Notes under the pieces: model-generated
What the model was told of the DNA's origin: nothing
Seen by the model: only the letters and a program-made list of their open reading frames with translations
Database searches by the model: none
Position numbers and translations under genes: made by a program
Source: Roseococcus sp.
Lineage (GTDB): Bacteria > Pseudomonadota > Alphaproteobacteria > Acetobacterales > Acetobacteraceae
Length of the DNA stretch: 64,000 nucleotides
Assembly (NCBI GenBank): GCA_026414745.1
Contig: JAOAIK010000009.1
Span: 36,835-100,834 of the forward strand
Direction of reading: 5' to 3'
Shown: positions 39,588 to 48,606 of the stretch, in pieces
Numbering within the stretch: the first letter of the stretch is position 1
Layout of the letters: every line of letters starts with the position of its first letter

Positions 39588-40294
39588 CGCGTGGCCTCGG
39601 CGATCGCGGCCTCGATCACCGCGCGGTCGAAGACGCCCGGGTGGTCGGCGCCGGGCAGGAAGCGGCGGAAGTGGACGAAGCGCTGGCGCGCCACGCCGAG
39701 CAGCCGGCGCAGCTCGGCCAGCGGGTCGGCGTGGTCGTCCACGCGCAGGTCGAGGTCCGGATAGGGGTCGGCGCCGGCCACCATCAGCGCGGCCGACTGG
39801 CGGCCCCGCGCATCGCCGCCCGCCGCCTGGCCGGCCTCCAGCGCGTGCAGCAGCCGCTCGGCCATGGGCAGATGCGGCGCGGCGAGGAAGGCGTCGCGCG
39901 TCGCCTCCAGCACCTCGGCGCCGGCCAGCATGTTGCCGGCGAGCGAGAGGTTCGGCGCGCAGAGCGCCCCGCACCAGCCCAGGCAGGCCCTGCCCGTGTG
40001 CTGGGCGATGCGGCCCTGCGCGTCGAGGATGTGCAACTGGCGGCTCTCGCGCCCCGCATCCTCGGCCAGCAGCGCCTCCAGCACGGGGCCGGGCGCCTCG
40101 CCCGCGCGCAGCCGGGCCATGCCGCGGATGCCGAGCATGGGGTTCACCAGCGCCTGGGTGGCGAGCGCCGCCACCCCGCCCTCCACGCGCGGGCAGAGCG
40201 CGCCCACGGCGAAGAAGCGCGTGGCCACCGCCACGCCCAGCTCGCCGGTCCGTTCGTCGCGCGCCAGCAGGGACCATGTCATGGCGGCTGGCAT
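39584..40294 (-). CDS. DUF1028 family (Ntn-hydrolase-like) protein
   Basis: 236 residues. The start MTWSLLARDERTGELGVAVATRFFAVGALCPRVEGGVAALATQALVNPMLG and GWCGALCAPNLSLAGNMLAGAEVLEA match DUF1028 along its length. The family has an Ntn-hydrolase fold and is thought to hydrolyse amide bonds, but substrates are unproven. It leads the six-gene peptide-transport operon, so it may process the imported compound. A start at 40282 (second Met) is nearly as likely. An 88-bp spacer with stem-loops separates it from hpd. Confidence 0.85.
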
Positions 40295-40347
40295 GCGCCG
40301 TCATGCGCCCGCCCGCAAGGGGGGCGGGCGGGGTGGCGCTCCGGCTG

Positions 40348-40367
40348 CGGCGCGGCGTGCCGCGCCG
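40348..40367. repeat. Perfect 8-bp stem-loop after hpd
   Basis: Arms CGGCGCGG and CCGCGCCG with loop CGTG, followed in plus direction by the palindrome GGCAGGCCTGCC (40371-40382) that abuts the hpd stop. It may end the hpd transcript, but no U tail is present on the minus strand. Confidence 0.45.
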
Positions 40368-40382
40368 GTGGGCAGGCCTGCC

Positions 40383-41483
40383 TTACTCGGCGGCGGGCGT
40401 GAGCACGCCGCGCCGCACCTGGTCGAGCTCGATGGACTCGAACAAGGCGCGGAAATTGCCCTCGCCGAAGCCCTGATCGCCCTTGCGCTGGATGAGCTCG
40501 AAGAAGATCGGACCGATCATGGTCTCGGTGAAGATCTGCAGGAGCCGCCCGCCCGAGGGCGAGCCGTCCATCAGGATGCGGTTGGCCGCGAGCCGCGCCA
40601 GATCCTCGCCCGTGTCGGGCAGGCGCTGCGGCAGAAGCTCGTAATAGGTGTCGGGCGTGTCGAGGAAGCGCACGCCCCCGCCGCGCAGCCCCTCCACGCT
40701 GGCGTGGATGTCGGTCGTGCCGAGGGCGATGTGCTGGATCCCCTCGCCGTTGTAGGCGCGCAGATACTCCTCGATCTGCGACTTGTCGTCGGCGCTCTCG
40801 TTGATCGGGATGCGGATCTGCCCGCAGGGCGAGGTCATCGCCTTGGAGCGCAGGCCCGTGAGCTTCCCCTCGATGTCGAAGTAGCGGATCTGGCGGAAGT
40901 TGAAGAGGCGCTCGTAGAAGCCTGCCCAGGCCTCCATGCGGCCGCGATGGACGTTGTGCGTCAGGTGGTCGATCACGGTGAGGCCATGGCCGCGCGGATG
41001 CGGGTCCACCCCGTCGAGGAAGCGGAAATCGACGTCGTAGATGGAGCCGCGCGGCCCGTAGCGGTCCACGAAGTAGATGAGCGAGCCACCGATACCCTCG
41101 ATGGCGGGGATGTTCAGCTCCATCGGCCCCACCCGGCCGTGGAAGGGCCGCGCGCCCAGCGTGATGGCGCGCTCGAAGGCGGCGGCGGCATCCGCCACGC
41201 GGAAGGCCATGGCGCAGGCCGAGGGGCCGTGCACGCGCGCGAAGGCCTGGGCGAAGCTCGCGGGCTCGGCGTTGAGGATGAAGTTCACCTCGCCCTGGCG
41301 CCAGAGCGTCACGTCCTTGCTGCGGTGGCGCGCCACCATCGTGAAGCCCATGCGCGCGAAGACGGCGCGGAGCTGCGCCACGTCGGGCCCGGTGAACTCG
41401 ACGAACTCGAAGCCGTCGGTGCCCATCGGGTTGGCGTCGCAGATGCGGCCGGCGACCTCGGTGCGGTCGGGGGCGATGTCCAT
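40383..41483 (-). CDS. hpd: 4-Hydroxyphenylpyruvate dioxygenase
   Basis: 366 residues. It turns 4-hydroxyphenylpyruvate into homogentisate with iron and oxygen. The VOC fold shows iron ligands His173 (IDHLTHNV), His251 (GIQHIAL) and Glu329 ([10 protein letters not shown]); [18 protein letters not shown] is the C-terminal gate helix. It lies 13 bp downstream of phhA on the same strand, so phenylalanine is taken via tyrosine to homogentisate by one transcript plus a separate transaminase. Later genes (hmgA, fahA) are absent from the window. Confidence 0.96.
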   Translation of the reverse strand: MDIAPDRTEVAGRICDANPMGTDGFEFVEFTGPDVAQLRAVFARMGFTMVARHRSKDVTLWRQGEVNFILNAEPASFAQAFARVHGPSACAMAFRVADAAAAFERAITLGARPFHGRVGPMELNIPAIEGIGGSLIYFVDRYGPRGSIYDVDFRFLDGVDPHPRGHGLTVIDHLTHNVHRGRMEAWAGFYERLFNFRQIRYFDIEGKLTGLRSKAMTSPCGQIRIPINESADDKSQIEEYLRAYNGEGIQHIALGTTDIHASVEGLRGGGVRFLDTPDTYYELLPQRLPDTGEDLARLAANRILMDGSPSGGRLLQIFTETMIGPIFFELIQRKGDQGFGEGNFRALFESIELDQVRRGVLTPAAE

Positions 41484-41496
41484 GGCGTGTCTCCTC

Positions 41497-42321
41497 TCAC
41501 AGGGGGGTGTCGGCGGCATCGCGCGCGCCGGGCGGGATGGCGGCGGCGTCGCGCGCCGCGCGGAGCAGCTCGGGCAGGCGGGGCAGCAGGGCGAACAGCT
41601 CGGCGTAGTCCTCGATGACGAAATAGGTCGGCTGCAGGTCGTCGATGCGGTAGTCGCTGCGCAGCACCCGCGCGGCGTCGAAACGCAGGCGCAGCGGCAC
41701 CGGGCTTTCAGTCGCGTAGACCGTCTCCGTCGCGCTCGAGAGGATGCCCGCGCCATAGGCCCGCAGCGCCCCCTCCTCGCGGATCAGGCCGAACTCCACC
41801 ATGTGCCAGTAGAGGCGCGCCAGCGGGGCGAGCGCGCCGATCCGCGCCGCCTCCTCGCCGAGCCGCCCGTAGCCCGCAAGGAAGCCCGCGAAGTCCGGGT
41901 TGGTCAGCAGCGGCACATGGCCGAGGAAGTCGTGGAAGATGTCCGGCTCCTCGAGGTAGTCCATCTCCTCGGGCCGCCGGATCCAGACGGTGACGGGAAA
42001 GCGCCGCGCGGCGAGATGGGCGAAGAAGACATCATCGGGGACGAGCCCGGGCACGGCGACGAGGCGCCAGCCGGTCACGGCAAGCGGCGCCGCCGCCGCC
42101 TCGAGGTCGGGCACGCCCCCCGCGCAGTCGAGCCGCGCGAGGCCCTCGCGGAAGGCGCGCGCCGCGTGGCGCGGGAAGAGCGCGGATTGCCGCGCGTAGA
42201 GCGTCCGCCAGGTGGCATGGTCGCGCTCCGGGATCGCGTGGTGGCGCTGCGGCAGCGTGTAGTCCGCCGCCGCAGAGGCGTAGTCGCCGCGCAGGTGCGG
42301 TTTCGGGGCTTGGACGTTCAT
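41497..42321 (-). CDS. phhA: Phenylalanine 4-monooxygenase PhhA
   Basis: 274 residues, the bacterial single-domain length. It hydroxylates phenylalanine to tyrosine with tetrahydropterin and iron. Iron ligands are His130 and His135 ([11 protein letters not shown]) and Glu176 (YWHMVEFGL); Arg/Asp pterin contacts lie before. The ATG is at 42319-42321. No pterin-carbinolamine dehydratase (phhB) is adjacent. It is first in the phhA-hpd unit and is divergent from an Lrp/AsnC regulator across 95 bp bearing two palindromes. Confidence 0.95.
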   Translation of the reverse strand: MNVQAPKPHLRGDYASAAADYTLPQRHHAIPERDHATWRTLYARQSALFPRHAARAFREGLARLDCAGGVPDLEAAAAPLAVTGWRLVAVPGLVPDDVFFAHLAARRFPVTVWIRRPEEMDYLEEPDIFHDFLGHVPLLTNPDFAGFLAGYGRLGEEAARIGALAPLARLYWHMVEFGLIREEGALRAYGAGILSSATETVYATESPVPLRLRFDAARVLRSDYRIDDLQPTYFVIEDYAELFALLPRLPELLRAARDAAAIPPGARDAADTPL

Positions 42322-42334
42322 GAACAAGGAATAG

Positions 42335-42367
42335 CCCGGCGCTGCCGGGGATTTTCACCGATATCGG
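42335..42367. promoter_or_regulatory. Two palindromes in the phhA-lrp divergent promoter region
   Basis: CCCGGC-GCT-GCCGGG at 42335-42349, and the perfect 10-bp palindrome CCGATATCGG at 42358-42367. Both lie between the divergent starts of phhA and the AsnC-type gene, the natural place for the operator of that regulator. Assignment as operator is inferred. Confidence 0.45.
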
Positions 42368-42416
42368 GCCTCTCCAGGCGAAGTTATGATGGAATCCGCT
42401 GTCCGGAGGCCAGTTC

Positions 42417-42893
42417 ATGGCAAGATCCACCCCTTTCGCGCTGGACGCGACCGACCGGCGCATCCTGCGCGCCCTGCAGCGCGATGGGCGGTTGTCCATC
42501 GTCGCCCTGGCCGAGCAGGTCGGACTTTCCGCCAGCCCCTGCCAGCGACGGGTGAAGCGCCTCGAGGAGGCGGGCGCCATCCGCGGCTACCGCGCGGAGC
42601 TGGACGCCGCGCGGCTCGGCCTGCCGCTGCAGGCCTTCGTGCAGGTGCGCCTCGACAGCCACGCCGAGGAGGTGGTGGAACGCTTCCACAAGGCGCTGCT
42701 GGCGCTGCCCGAGGTGCTGGCCGCCTACACCCTGAGCGGCGAGACGGACTATCTCCTCCAGGTGCTCGCGCCCGACATGGAGGCCTTCGGGGAGTTCGCC
42801 ACGCGCCGGCTGCTGCGCCTGCCCGGGGTGAAGGAGACGCGCACCTCCTTCGTGCTTGCCACGCTCAAGCCGCCGGGGGAGGTGCCGGTCTAG
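42417..42893 (+). CDS. Lrp/AsnC family transcriptional regulator, likely controls phhA-hpd
   Basis: 158 residues. N-terminal HTH: LDATDRRILRALQRDGRLSIVALAEQVGLSASPCQRRVKRLEEAGAIRGYRAELD. The C-terminal AsnC/RAM ligand domain includes QAFVQVRLDSHAEEVVERFHKALLALPEVLAAYTLSGETDYLLQVLAPDM. Its position, divergent from phhA with palindromes between, indicates control of phenylalanine/tyrosine catabolism with an aromatic amino acid as likely effector. The end overlaps the convergent VOC gene by 29 bp. Confidence 0.92.
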   Translation: MARSTPFALDATDRRILRALQRDGRLSIVALAEQVGLSASPCQRRVKRLEEAGAIRGYRAELDAARLGLPLQAFVQVRLDSHAEEVVERFHKALLALPEVLAAYTLSGETDYLLQVLAPDMEAFGEFATRRLLRLPGVKETRTSFVLATLKPPGEVPV

Positions 42894-43365
42894 CCTCGGC
42901 GAGCAGGGCCGCGAGGTCGAGGCGGCGGGTGAACATGGTCATCGTGCCGTCCTCCGCCCTCGGCCATTCCGCGCGGGGGCGGTCGCGGTAGAGTTCCACG
43001 CCGTTGCCGTCTGGGTCGCGCAGGTAGATCGCCTCGCTCACCCCATGGTCCGCGGCGCCTTCCAGCGCCACACCCGCCTCCAGCACGCGCTCGAGGGCGC
43101 GGGCGAGGCTCGCCCGGTCGGGGTAGAGGATCGCCACATGGAACAGCCCCGTGTGGTGCGCGGGCGGGGGTGCGCCGCCCGCGCTCTCCCAGGTGTTGAG
43201 CGCGATGTGGTGGTGATAGCCGCCGGCCGAGAGGAACACCGCCCCCGGGCGGCGGTGCGTCACCTGGAAGCCGAGCACCCCCTGCCAGAAGGCGAGGGCG
43301 CGCGGGAGGTCCGCGACCTTGAGATGCACATGCCCGATGCGGGCGTCAGGGTGGATCGTGGTCAT
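42865..43365 (-). CDS. VOC-family (glyoxalase/extradiol dioxygenase-like) protein
   Basis: 166 residues. Two beta-alpha-beta-beta-beta modules: IGHVHLKVADLPRALAFWQGVLGFQVTHRRPGAVFLSAGGYHHHIALNTW and TGLFHVAILYPDRASLARALERVLEAGVALEGAADHGVSEAIYLRDPDGNGVELYRD. Metal ligands His (GHVHL), His (FHVAI) and Glu (GVELY) are all present, typical of CatE-like family members. The reaction is unknown. It converges on the AsnC gene with a 29-bp overlap; the 136-bp spacer behind it shows no gene. Confidence 0.88.
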   Translation of the reverse strand: MTTIHPDARIGHVHLKVADLPRALAFWQGVLGFQVTHRRPGAVFLSAGGYHHHIALNTWESAGGAPPPAHHTGLFHVAILYPDRASLARALERVLEAGVALEGAADHGVSEAIYLRDPDGNGVELYRDRPRAEWPRAEDGTMTMFTRRLDLAALLAEARPAPPPAA

Positions 43366-43501
43366 GCGCGCAGGATAGGGCGGCGCGCGCCGGCGCGGGC
43401 ATCACGACTGCGAATGAAGGCGATCACGGCCGAGCCCTCGATGCAGCGGCCGGCCACCGCCCCGGCGGCGCGGCGGGGAGCCGCCCGTCAGGACCGACGC
43501 C

Positions 43502-44332
43502 CTACAGCCCCAGCCGCGCCCAGGCTGCCCGCTCCTCGGCCGCGGCCAGCGCCGCCTCGGCGAGCCCCGCCCCCGCCCCGGCGGCGAGCGCGCCGGGCAG
43601 CAGCGAGAGCGGGAAGGGCCGGCGGCGCGGGCCGATGGGCAGCAGCTCCGCCCGCTCGCCGAAGCGGCGCTTCGCCTCGGCCCGCGCCTCGCCCAGCCCG
43701 TCGCAGAGGCCGAGCGGCAGGGCCGCCCGCCCGGTCCAGACGCGGCCCGAGAAGAGCGTTTCCTCCGGCGCGGCCAGCCGCGCGCCGCGCCGCGCCCGCA
43801 CCCAGGCCTTGAACTCCTCGTGCAGCGCACGGAGCAGCTCCTCGAGCCGCGCCACATCCTCCGGGCGCTGGGGGGTGAAGGGGTCGTTGAGCGATTTCTC
43901 GGGCCCGGCGGTGCGCAGCCGCCGCTCCACACCGACGCGCCCGATCGCCTCCTGGAAGCCGAAGCCGGCCGAGACCACGCCGATGGAGCCGAGCAGGCTG
44001 GCCGGATCGGCCCAGATCTCGTCGGCCGCGCAGGCGATCCAGTAGCCGCCCGAGGCGGCCGCGTCCTCGCAGAAGGCGATGACGGCCTTCTTCTTCTCCT
44101 CGGCCAGGGCGCGGATGCGGCCCGCGATCAGCGCCGACTGCACCGGCGAGCCGCCGGGGGAGTTGATGGCGAGGAAGACCGCCGGCGCGCGGCGATTGGC
44201 AAAGGCGCGCTCCAGCAGCGGCGCCACGGCGGCCAGGTTGAGCCCGCCGAAAGGGCCGCCGCGCGGGGCGATCAGCCCCTCCAGCCGCAGCAGCGGGATG
44301 AGGGGCGGCTTCTTCCGGAACGGGTTCCACAT
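43502..44332 (-). CDS. S49 family serine peptidase (SppA-like)
   Basis: 276 residues, the half-length bacterial form. The N-terminus RKKPPLIPLLRLEGLIAP lacks a clear membrane anchor. Substrate loop FLAINSPGGSPVQS, nucleophile Ser94 in EDAAASGGYWIACAADEIWAD, and Lys146 in AGPEKSLNDPF form the Ser-Lys dyad. The hydrophobic C-terminal stretch FPLSLLPGALAAGAGAGLAEAALA may attach it to the membrane. It degrades signal peptides or membrane peptides in relatives. The gene is divergent from the CoA-binding protein (46 bp). Confidence 0.9.
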   Translation of the reverse strand: MWNPFRKKPPLIPLLRLEGLIAPRGGPFGGLNLAAVAPLLERAFANRRAPAVFLAINSPGGSPVQSALIAGRIRALAEEKKKAVIAFCEDAAASGGYWIACAADEIWADPASLLGSIGVVSAGFGFQEAIGRVGVERRLRTAGPEKSLNDPFTPQRPEDVARLEELLRALHEEFKAWVRARRGARLAAPEETLFSGRVWTGRAALPLGLCDGLGEARAEAKRRFGERAELLPIGPRRRPFPLSLLPGALAAGAGAGLAEAALAAAEERAAWARLGL

Positions 44333-44378
44333 GCCCCCACCTTGCCCGCGCGCGGGCGCCGCGCAATCCTCCGGCGTC

Positions 44379-44792
44379 ATGGACAGCCCGCGCGAGATCC
44401 TGCTCGCCACCCAGCGCATCGCGCTGGTCGGCGCCTCGGCGAAGCCCGACCGCCCCTCCTTCGGCGTCATGCGCTTCCTGCTCGACCGCGGCTATGATGT
44501 GACGCCGGTGAACCCTGCGCTGGCGGGGCAGGAGATCCACGGCCGCCGGGTGGTGGCGCGCCTCGCCGAGGCCGCACCGCTCGACCTCGTGGACGTGTTC
44601 CGCCGTTCGGAGGAGGCAGGCGCGGTGATGGACGAGGCGGTGGCGCTCGGCGCGCGCGCCGTCTGGCTGCAACTCGGCGTGGTGGACGAAGCCGCCGCCG
44701 CCCGGGCGCGGGCGAAAGGCGTGGCGGTGGTGATGGACCGCTGCCCCGCCATCGAATGGGGCCGGCATGGCCTGCCGGATCGCATCGCGTGA
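44379..44792 (+). CDS. CoA-binding (YccU-like) domain protein
   Basis: 137 residues of a single Rossmann-type CoA-binding domain. RIALVGASAKPDRPSFGVMRFLLDRGYDVTPVNPALAGQEIHGRRVVARLAE and LDLVDVFRRSEEAGAVMDEAVALGARAVWLQLGV are classic for this family. A late VVMDRCPAIEW holds the conserved Cys. Function is unknown; CoA binding is inferred from family. It ends 113 bp before the DUF2076 gene. Confidence 0.92.
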   Translation: MDSPREILLATQRIALVGASAKPDRPSFGVMRFLLDRGYDVTPVNPALAGQEIHGRRVVARLAEAAPLDLVDVFRRSEEAGAVMDEAVALGARAVWLQLGVVDEAAAARARAKGVAVVMDRCPAIEWGRHGLPDRIA

Positions 44793-44905
44793 CGGCTGCG
44801 TGACACATCGCTAAACTTCTTGAAATCTGCCGCCGTCCAGGCCAAGTCGCGCGGCAAGGGCGGGGGCGATTCCCGCCCGCACGGGATTCTGGAGGAAAGG
44901 AGCCC

Positions 44906-45616
44906 ATGACCGAGGAAGAACGCCGGATCATCACCGAGTTCGTGACGCGCATGGCCGGCGTGCAGCAGGCGGCCCCCGCATCGAGCCCCTGGGGCGGGCG
45001 CGTGCCGCAGACCGGCGCCGCCCCTGCCCAGCCCCTGCCGCCGATCGACCCCGAGGCCGACGCGCTGATCGCCGAGCTCTTCCAGCGCTACCCGGAGGCG
45101 CGCTTCCGCCTGACGCAGACGGCCTTCGTGCAGGAACACGCGCTGGTCGCCGCGCAGAACCGCATCCAGGAGCTGGAGTGGGAGCTGGAGAGCGCGCGGC
45201 GCGAGGCCGAAGCGGCCAAGAACCGCGGCTTCTTCGGCTTCGGCGGCGCGCGGCCCGCGCCCATGCCGCCGCGGCCCACCCCGCTGCAGCCTCCGGGCGG
45301 CCCGCTGCCGGCCGGCCGCCAGGGCCCGGGCTTCCTCGCCACCGCGGCGATGACCGCGGCCGGCGTGGCGGGCGGCATCATCCTCGGCAACATGCTGATG
45401 AACGCCCTGACGGGCGGCGGCGCGGCCCAGGCGGCCACGGGCGGCGGCGCCTTCGGCCAGGAGGCGGTGCCCACAGCCTCGCCCTGGACCGATCCGGGCG
45501 CGGCGGCCCAGTCCTCCGGCTGGGGCGGCGCGGATGCCTCGGGCGGCTATGACGCCGGCGAGGACGCCTCGGGCGGCTATGACGACGCCGGCGGCGGCTA
45601 CGACGACGAGTTCTGA
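44906..45616 (+). CDS. DUF2076 family protein
   Basis: 236 residues. The N-terminus MTEEERRIITEFVTRMAGVQ and DPEADALIAELFQRYPEARFRLTQTAFVQEHALVAAQNRIQELEWELESARREAEA (coiled-coil) are DUF2076 marks; then a Pro/Gly linker, a possible membrane-adjacent stretch FLATAAMTAAGVAGGIILGNMLMNALTGGG, and a Gly-Asp-Tyr-rich C-terminus in which DASGGYD recurs. Some relatives are called periplasmic ligand-binding sensors but the function is unproven. AGGAAAGGAG precedes the ATG. A strong terminator follows 24 bp after the stop. Confidence 0.88.
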   Translation: MTEEERRIITEFVTRMAGVQQAAPASSPWGGRVPQTGAAPAQPLPPIDPEADALIAELFQRYPEARFRLTQTAFVQEHALVAAQNRIQELEWELESARREAEAAKNRGFFGFGGARPAPMPPRPTPLQPPGGPLPAGRQGPGFLATAAMTAAGVAGGIILGNMLMNALTGGGAAQAATGGGAFGQEAVPTASPWTDPGAAAQSSGWGGADASGGYDAGEDASGGYDDAGGGYDDEF

Positions 45617-45640
45617 TCCCCCCGCGCGGGGTCGGGCGGG

Positions 45641-45670
45641 AAAGGGCGGCCGCGGCCGCCCTTTTCTTTT
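45641..45670 (+). terminator. Intrinsic terminator after the DUF2076 gene
   Basis: Stem AAAGGGCGGC/GCCGCCCTTT with a 4-nt CGCG loop (45641-45664), followed by TTTTCTTTT-type sequence up to 45670. It is the clearest plus-strand rho-independent terminator in the window. Confidence 0.85.
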
Positions 45671-45696
45671 GCCGGGCGCTGGGCGAATCACCCGCC

Positions 45697-46539
45697 ATGC
45701 GCGTGCCCGACCTCGACCTCGACCTGCTGCGCGGCTTCGTGACGGTGGCCGAGCGCGGCGGCTTCACCGCCGCGGGCCAGGCGCTCGGCCTCACCCAGTC
45801 CGCCGTCAGCCTCAAGGTGAAGCGGCTGGAGGCGCTGCTGGGCAAGCCCGTGTTCCGCCGCGGAGCGAAGGGCGTGGCGCTGACCGCCGAGGGCGAGACG
45901 CTGCTCGCCTACGCGCGCCGCATGCTGGCGCTGAACGAGGAGGCGGTGCGCCGCTTCGTCAGCCCGCCCGTGGAGGGGCGGCTGCGCCTCGGCGTGGCCG
46001 ACCATTTCGTGCCCCGCCACCTGGCGCCCGCCCTGGCACGCCTCGCCCGCACCTGGCCGGCGCTGCGGCTGGAGGTGCAGGTGGGCCGCTCGCACGAGCT
46101 GCGCGCGGCCCTGGCGCGGGAGGAGCTCGACCTCGTGCTCGGCAAGCGGCGCGACGGCGAGACGGAGGGGCGGGTGATCTTCACCGAGGCGGTGGTCTGG
46201 GCCGCCGCCCCGGGCTTCGCGCCGCCGCAGGGGCGACCGCTGCCGCTGGCCATGCTGCCCCAGGGCTGCCTGTTCCGCGAGCGGGCCCTGGCCGCCCTCG
46301 CCCGCGCGGGCATCGCGGCGGAGGTGGTGTGCACCTCGCCCAGCCTGCAGGGCATCGCCGCGGCGGCCGAGGCGGGGCTCGCCGCCACCGTGATGGGCCG
46401 CCGCGGACTGCCCGAGGGGCTCGTGGAGCTGGAGGGGCTGCCGCCGCTCGGGGTTGCGGAGATGTGCCTGTTCGGCGACGCCGCCGGCCGCTCCCCGGTG
46501 GTGGAGCCGCTGCTCGCCTGGCTGCGCGCGGCGGCCTGA
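45697..46539 (+). CDS. LysR-family transcriptional regulator
   Basis: 280 residues. N-terminal winged HTH: LDLDLLRGFVTVAERGGFTAAGQALGLTQSAVSLKVKRLEALLGKPVFRRGAKGVALTAEGE. The rest is a periplasmic-binding-like effector domain with GRLRLGVADHFVPRHLAPALARLARTWPALRLEVQVGRSHELRAAL. No divergent target gene is present, since the upstream region ends with the DUF2076 terminator; it may control itself or the hydrolase behind it, 123 bp away. Effector unknown. Confidence 0.93.
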   Translation: MRVPDLDLDLLRGFVTVAERGGFTAAGQALGLTQSAVSLKVKRLEALLGKPVFRRGAKGVALTAEGETLLAYARRMLALNEEAVRRFVSPPVEGRLRLGVADHFVPRHLAPALARLARTWPALRLEVQVGRSHELRAALAREELDLVLGKRRDGETEGRVIFTEAVVWAAAPGFAPPQGRPLPLAMLPQGCLFRERALAALARAGIAAEVVCTSPSLQGIAAAAEAGLAATVMGRRGLPEGLVELEGLPPLGVAEMCLFGDAAGRSPVVEPLLAWLRAAA

Positions 46540-46662
46540 GACCACAGGCCTGACGGTGACACCTTCGTGCGCCCGGTGCGGGCGCCCGCGCCCGCCGCAC
46601 CGCGATGCCCGGCATGGACAGGCGGAGAGCGTCAGGCTCCCCTTGCCCCCGTGCTCCGCCGC

Positions 46663-47583
46663 ATGCTGACCGCCGCCCTCGCCCTCCTCCTCCTCGCGCT
46701 GATCGCCGCCGCCTGGTGGCTGTACACGCCCGATGCCCCCCGCGCGGCGCTGGAGGCGCGCTGGGCCGCGGCGCCCTCGCGCTTCGTGGAGGCGGCGGGG
46801 CTGCGGCTGCACCTGCGCGACACCGGCCCGCGCGAGGCCCCGGCCATCCTGTTCCTGCACGGCTTCGGCACCTCCCTGCACACATGGGAGGAGGTGGCCG
46901 CCGCCCTGGAGGACGGGTTCCGCGTGATCCGGCTCGACCTGCCCGGCTTCGGCCTTACCGGCCCCGACCCCAGCGGCGACTATTCCGACAGCCGCGCCGG
47001 GGCGGTGCTGGCGGCGCTCCTCGACAGGCTGGGCGTGGCGCGCGCGCATGTGGTCGGCAGCTCCATGGGGGGCCGGATCGCCTGGCGCTTCGCGGCGGAG
47101 CGCCCCGCGCGGGTGGAGCGGCTGGTGCTGATGGCCCCGGACGGCTTCGCCTCGCCGGGCCTCGACTACGGGACGCCGCCGCGCGTCGGCCCGCTGCTGC
47201 GGCTGCTGCCCTATGCGCTGCCGCGCGCCCTGGTGCGGGCCGGCATGGCCCCGGCCTATGCCGACCCGGCGGCGCTGACCCCGGCGCGACTCGAGCGCGC
47301 CCACGCCCTGCTGCTGGCGCCCGGGGTGCGGCGCGCGATCCTGGCGCGGATGCGCCAGCACATCCTCGTCCCGCCCGAGCCCTTTCTCGCGCGCATCGCC
47401 GCCCCCACCCTGCTGCTCTGGGGCGAGCGGGACGCCATGGTGCCGGCGAGCAACGCGGCCGACTACCTGCGCGCGCTGCGCGATGCGCGCAGCGTGGTCC
47501 TGCCCGGCATCGGCCATGTGCCGATGGAGGAGGCGCCGGAGGCGACGGCGCGGGCGATCCGCGCCTTCCTCAGTCCACCGTGA
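46663..47583 (+). CDS. Alpha/beta hydrolase with N-terminal membrane anchor
   Basis: 306 residues. MLTAALALLLLALIAAAWWLY is a signal anchor. The fold shows ILFLHGFGTSLHTWEEVAAAL (oxyanion), nucleophile Ser134 in VVGSSMGGRIAWRFA, acid in LLLWGERDAMVP and His in LPGIGHVPMEEAPE. Substrate unknown; homologues include meta-cleavage product hydrolases and lipases. A GTG at 46651 is an alternative start. It converges on the Bug gene with a 14-bp overlap. Confidence 0.9.
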   Translation: MLTAALALLLLALIAAAWWLYTPDAPRAALEARWAAAPSRFVEAAGLRLHLRDTGPREAPAILFLHGFGTSLHTWEEVAAALEDGFRVIRLDLPGFGLTGPDPSGDYSDSRAGAVLAALLDRLGVARAHVVGSSMGGRIAWRFAAERPARVERLVLMAPDGFASPGLDYGTPPRVGPLLRLLPYALPRALVRAGMAPAYADPAALTPARLERAHALLLAPGVRRAILARMRQHILVPPEPFLARIAAPTLLLWGERDAMVPASNAADYLRALRDARSVVLPGIGHVPMEEAPEATARAIRAFLSPP

Positions 47584-48544
47584 TGCCGCCGCGCTGCACC
47601 ACCTCGCGCCAGCGGGCGATCTCGCGCTCCTGGAAGGCGGCGAACTCGGCGGGGCGGCTGGCCACCACGTCGAAGCCGAGCTCGACGAGGCGCGTCTCGA
47701 TGGCGGGGCTGCGCAGCGCGGCGGTCAGCGCGGCGTGGATGCGCTCCACCAGCGGCTCGGCCATGCCCGGCGGGCCGCCATAGGCCTGCCAGGAATAGAC
47801 GACGAAATCCCCGAGCCCCGCCTCGGCCGCGGTGGGCACATCGGGCAGCATGGGCACGCGCGCCTCGCTGGTGACGAGGAGCGGCCGCAGCCGCCCGGCC
47901 TGGATGTGCGGCAGCACCGCCCCGAGATTCTGGAAGGAGAGCTGCGTGGTGCCCGCCACCGCGCTGGTCATCGCCGGCCCGCCCCCGGAATAGGGGATGT
48001 GCGTGATGTCCGTGCCGGTGCGGAGCTTGAACATCTCCATGGTCAGATGGTCGGAGGAGCCGGCGCCGGAGGTGCTGTAGCTCGCCTGCCGCCCCGGGGC
48101 CCTGAGCCAGGCGAGCAGCCCCGCGAGGTCCGTCGCCGGCACCGAGGGCGGGTGCACCACCAGCACATTGGGCGTGCGCACCGTCTGCATGATGCGGGTG
48201 AGTTGGCGCACCGGGTCGTAGTCGAGGTTGGGCCGCAGCGCCACGTTGATCGCCCAGGTGCTGATCGGCGCGTGCATCAGCGTATAGCCGTCGGGCGGCG
48301 AGCGGATGACGTGGCGCGCGCCGATGCCGCCCGTCGCCCCCGGGCGGTTCTCCACCACGAAGGGCCGACCGAAGGCCTGCTGCATGTGCTGGGCGGTCAG
48401 CCGGCCGATGATGTCGGACGGGCCGCCGGTGGCGAAGGGCACGATGATGGTCACGCCGCGGCTCGGCCAGTCGCTCTGGGCGCGGGCGGCGGCGGCGAGG
48501 GCGGGCGCGGCAAGCGCGCCGCCCAGCAGGGCGCGACGGTGCAT
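47570..48544 (-). CDS. Bug/TctC-family periplasmic solute receptor (2 of 6)
   Basis: 324 residues. Signal peptide MHRRALLGGALAAPALAAAARAQ; then WPSRGVTIIVPFATGGPSDIIGRLTAQHM, FVVENRPGATGGIGARHVIRSPPDGYTLM and the ligand loop SYSTSGAGSSDHLTMEMFK. The C-terminus has EIARWREVVQRGGI. Ligand unknown. It overlaps the convergent hydrolase by 14 bp and lies downstream of the MFS gene on the same strand (62-bp gap), so both may share a transcript. No TctAB genes nearby. Confidence 0.9.
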   Translation of the reverse strand: MHRRALLGGALAAPALAAAARAQSDWPSRGVTIIVPFATGGPSDIIGRLTAQHMQQAFGRPFVVENRPGATGGIGARHVIRSPPDGYTLMHAPISTWAINVALRPNLDYDPVRQLTRIMQTVRTPNVLVVHPPSVPATDLAGLLAWLRAPGRQASYSTSGAGSSDHLTMEMFKLRTGTDITHIPYSGGGPAMTSAVAGTTQLSFQNLGAVLPHIQAGRLRPLLVTSEARVPMLPDVPTAAEAGLGDFVVYSWQAYGGPPGMAEPLVERIHAALTAALRSPAIETRLVELGFDVVASRPAEFAAFQEREIARWREVVQRGGITVD

Positions 48545-48606
48545 GGGCGTTTCCTCCTCGCGACGAGTGTGGAGTGTTCCGCCCCGCCTGTCAGCCCTGT
48601 TTCCGC

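Noticed and set aside
42335..42355. CCCGGC-GCT-GCCGGG followed by ATTTTC as a plus-strand terminator
   Set aside because: There is no plus-strand gene upstream to be terminated; its place between divergent starts fits an operator better.
44819..44825. CTTGAAA box upstream of DUF2076 as a heat-shock sigma-32 promoter
   Set aside because: No matching CCCCAT-type -10 element is found at the right distance.
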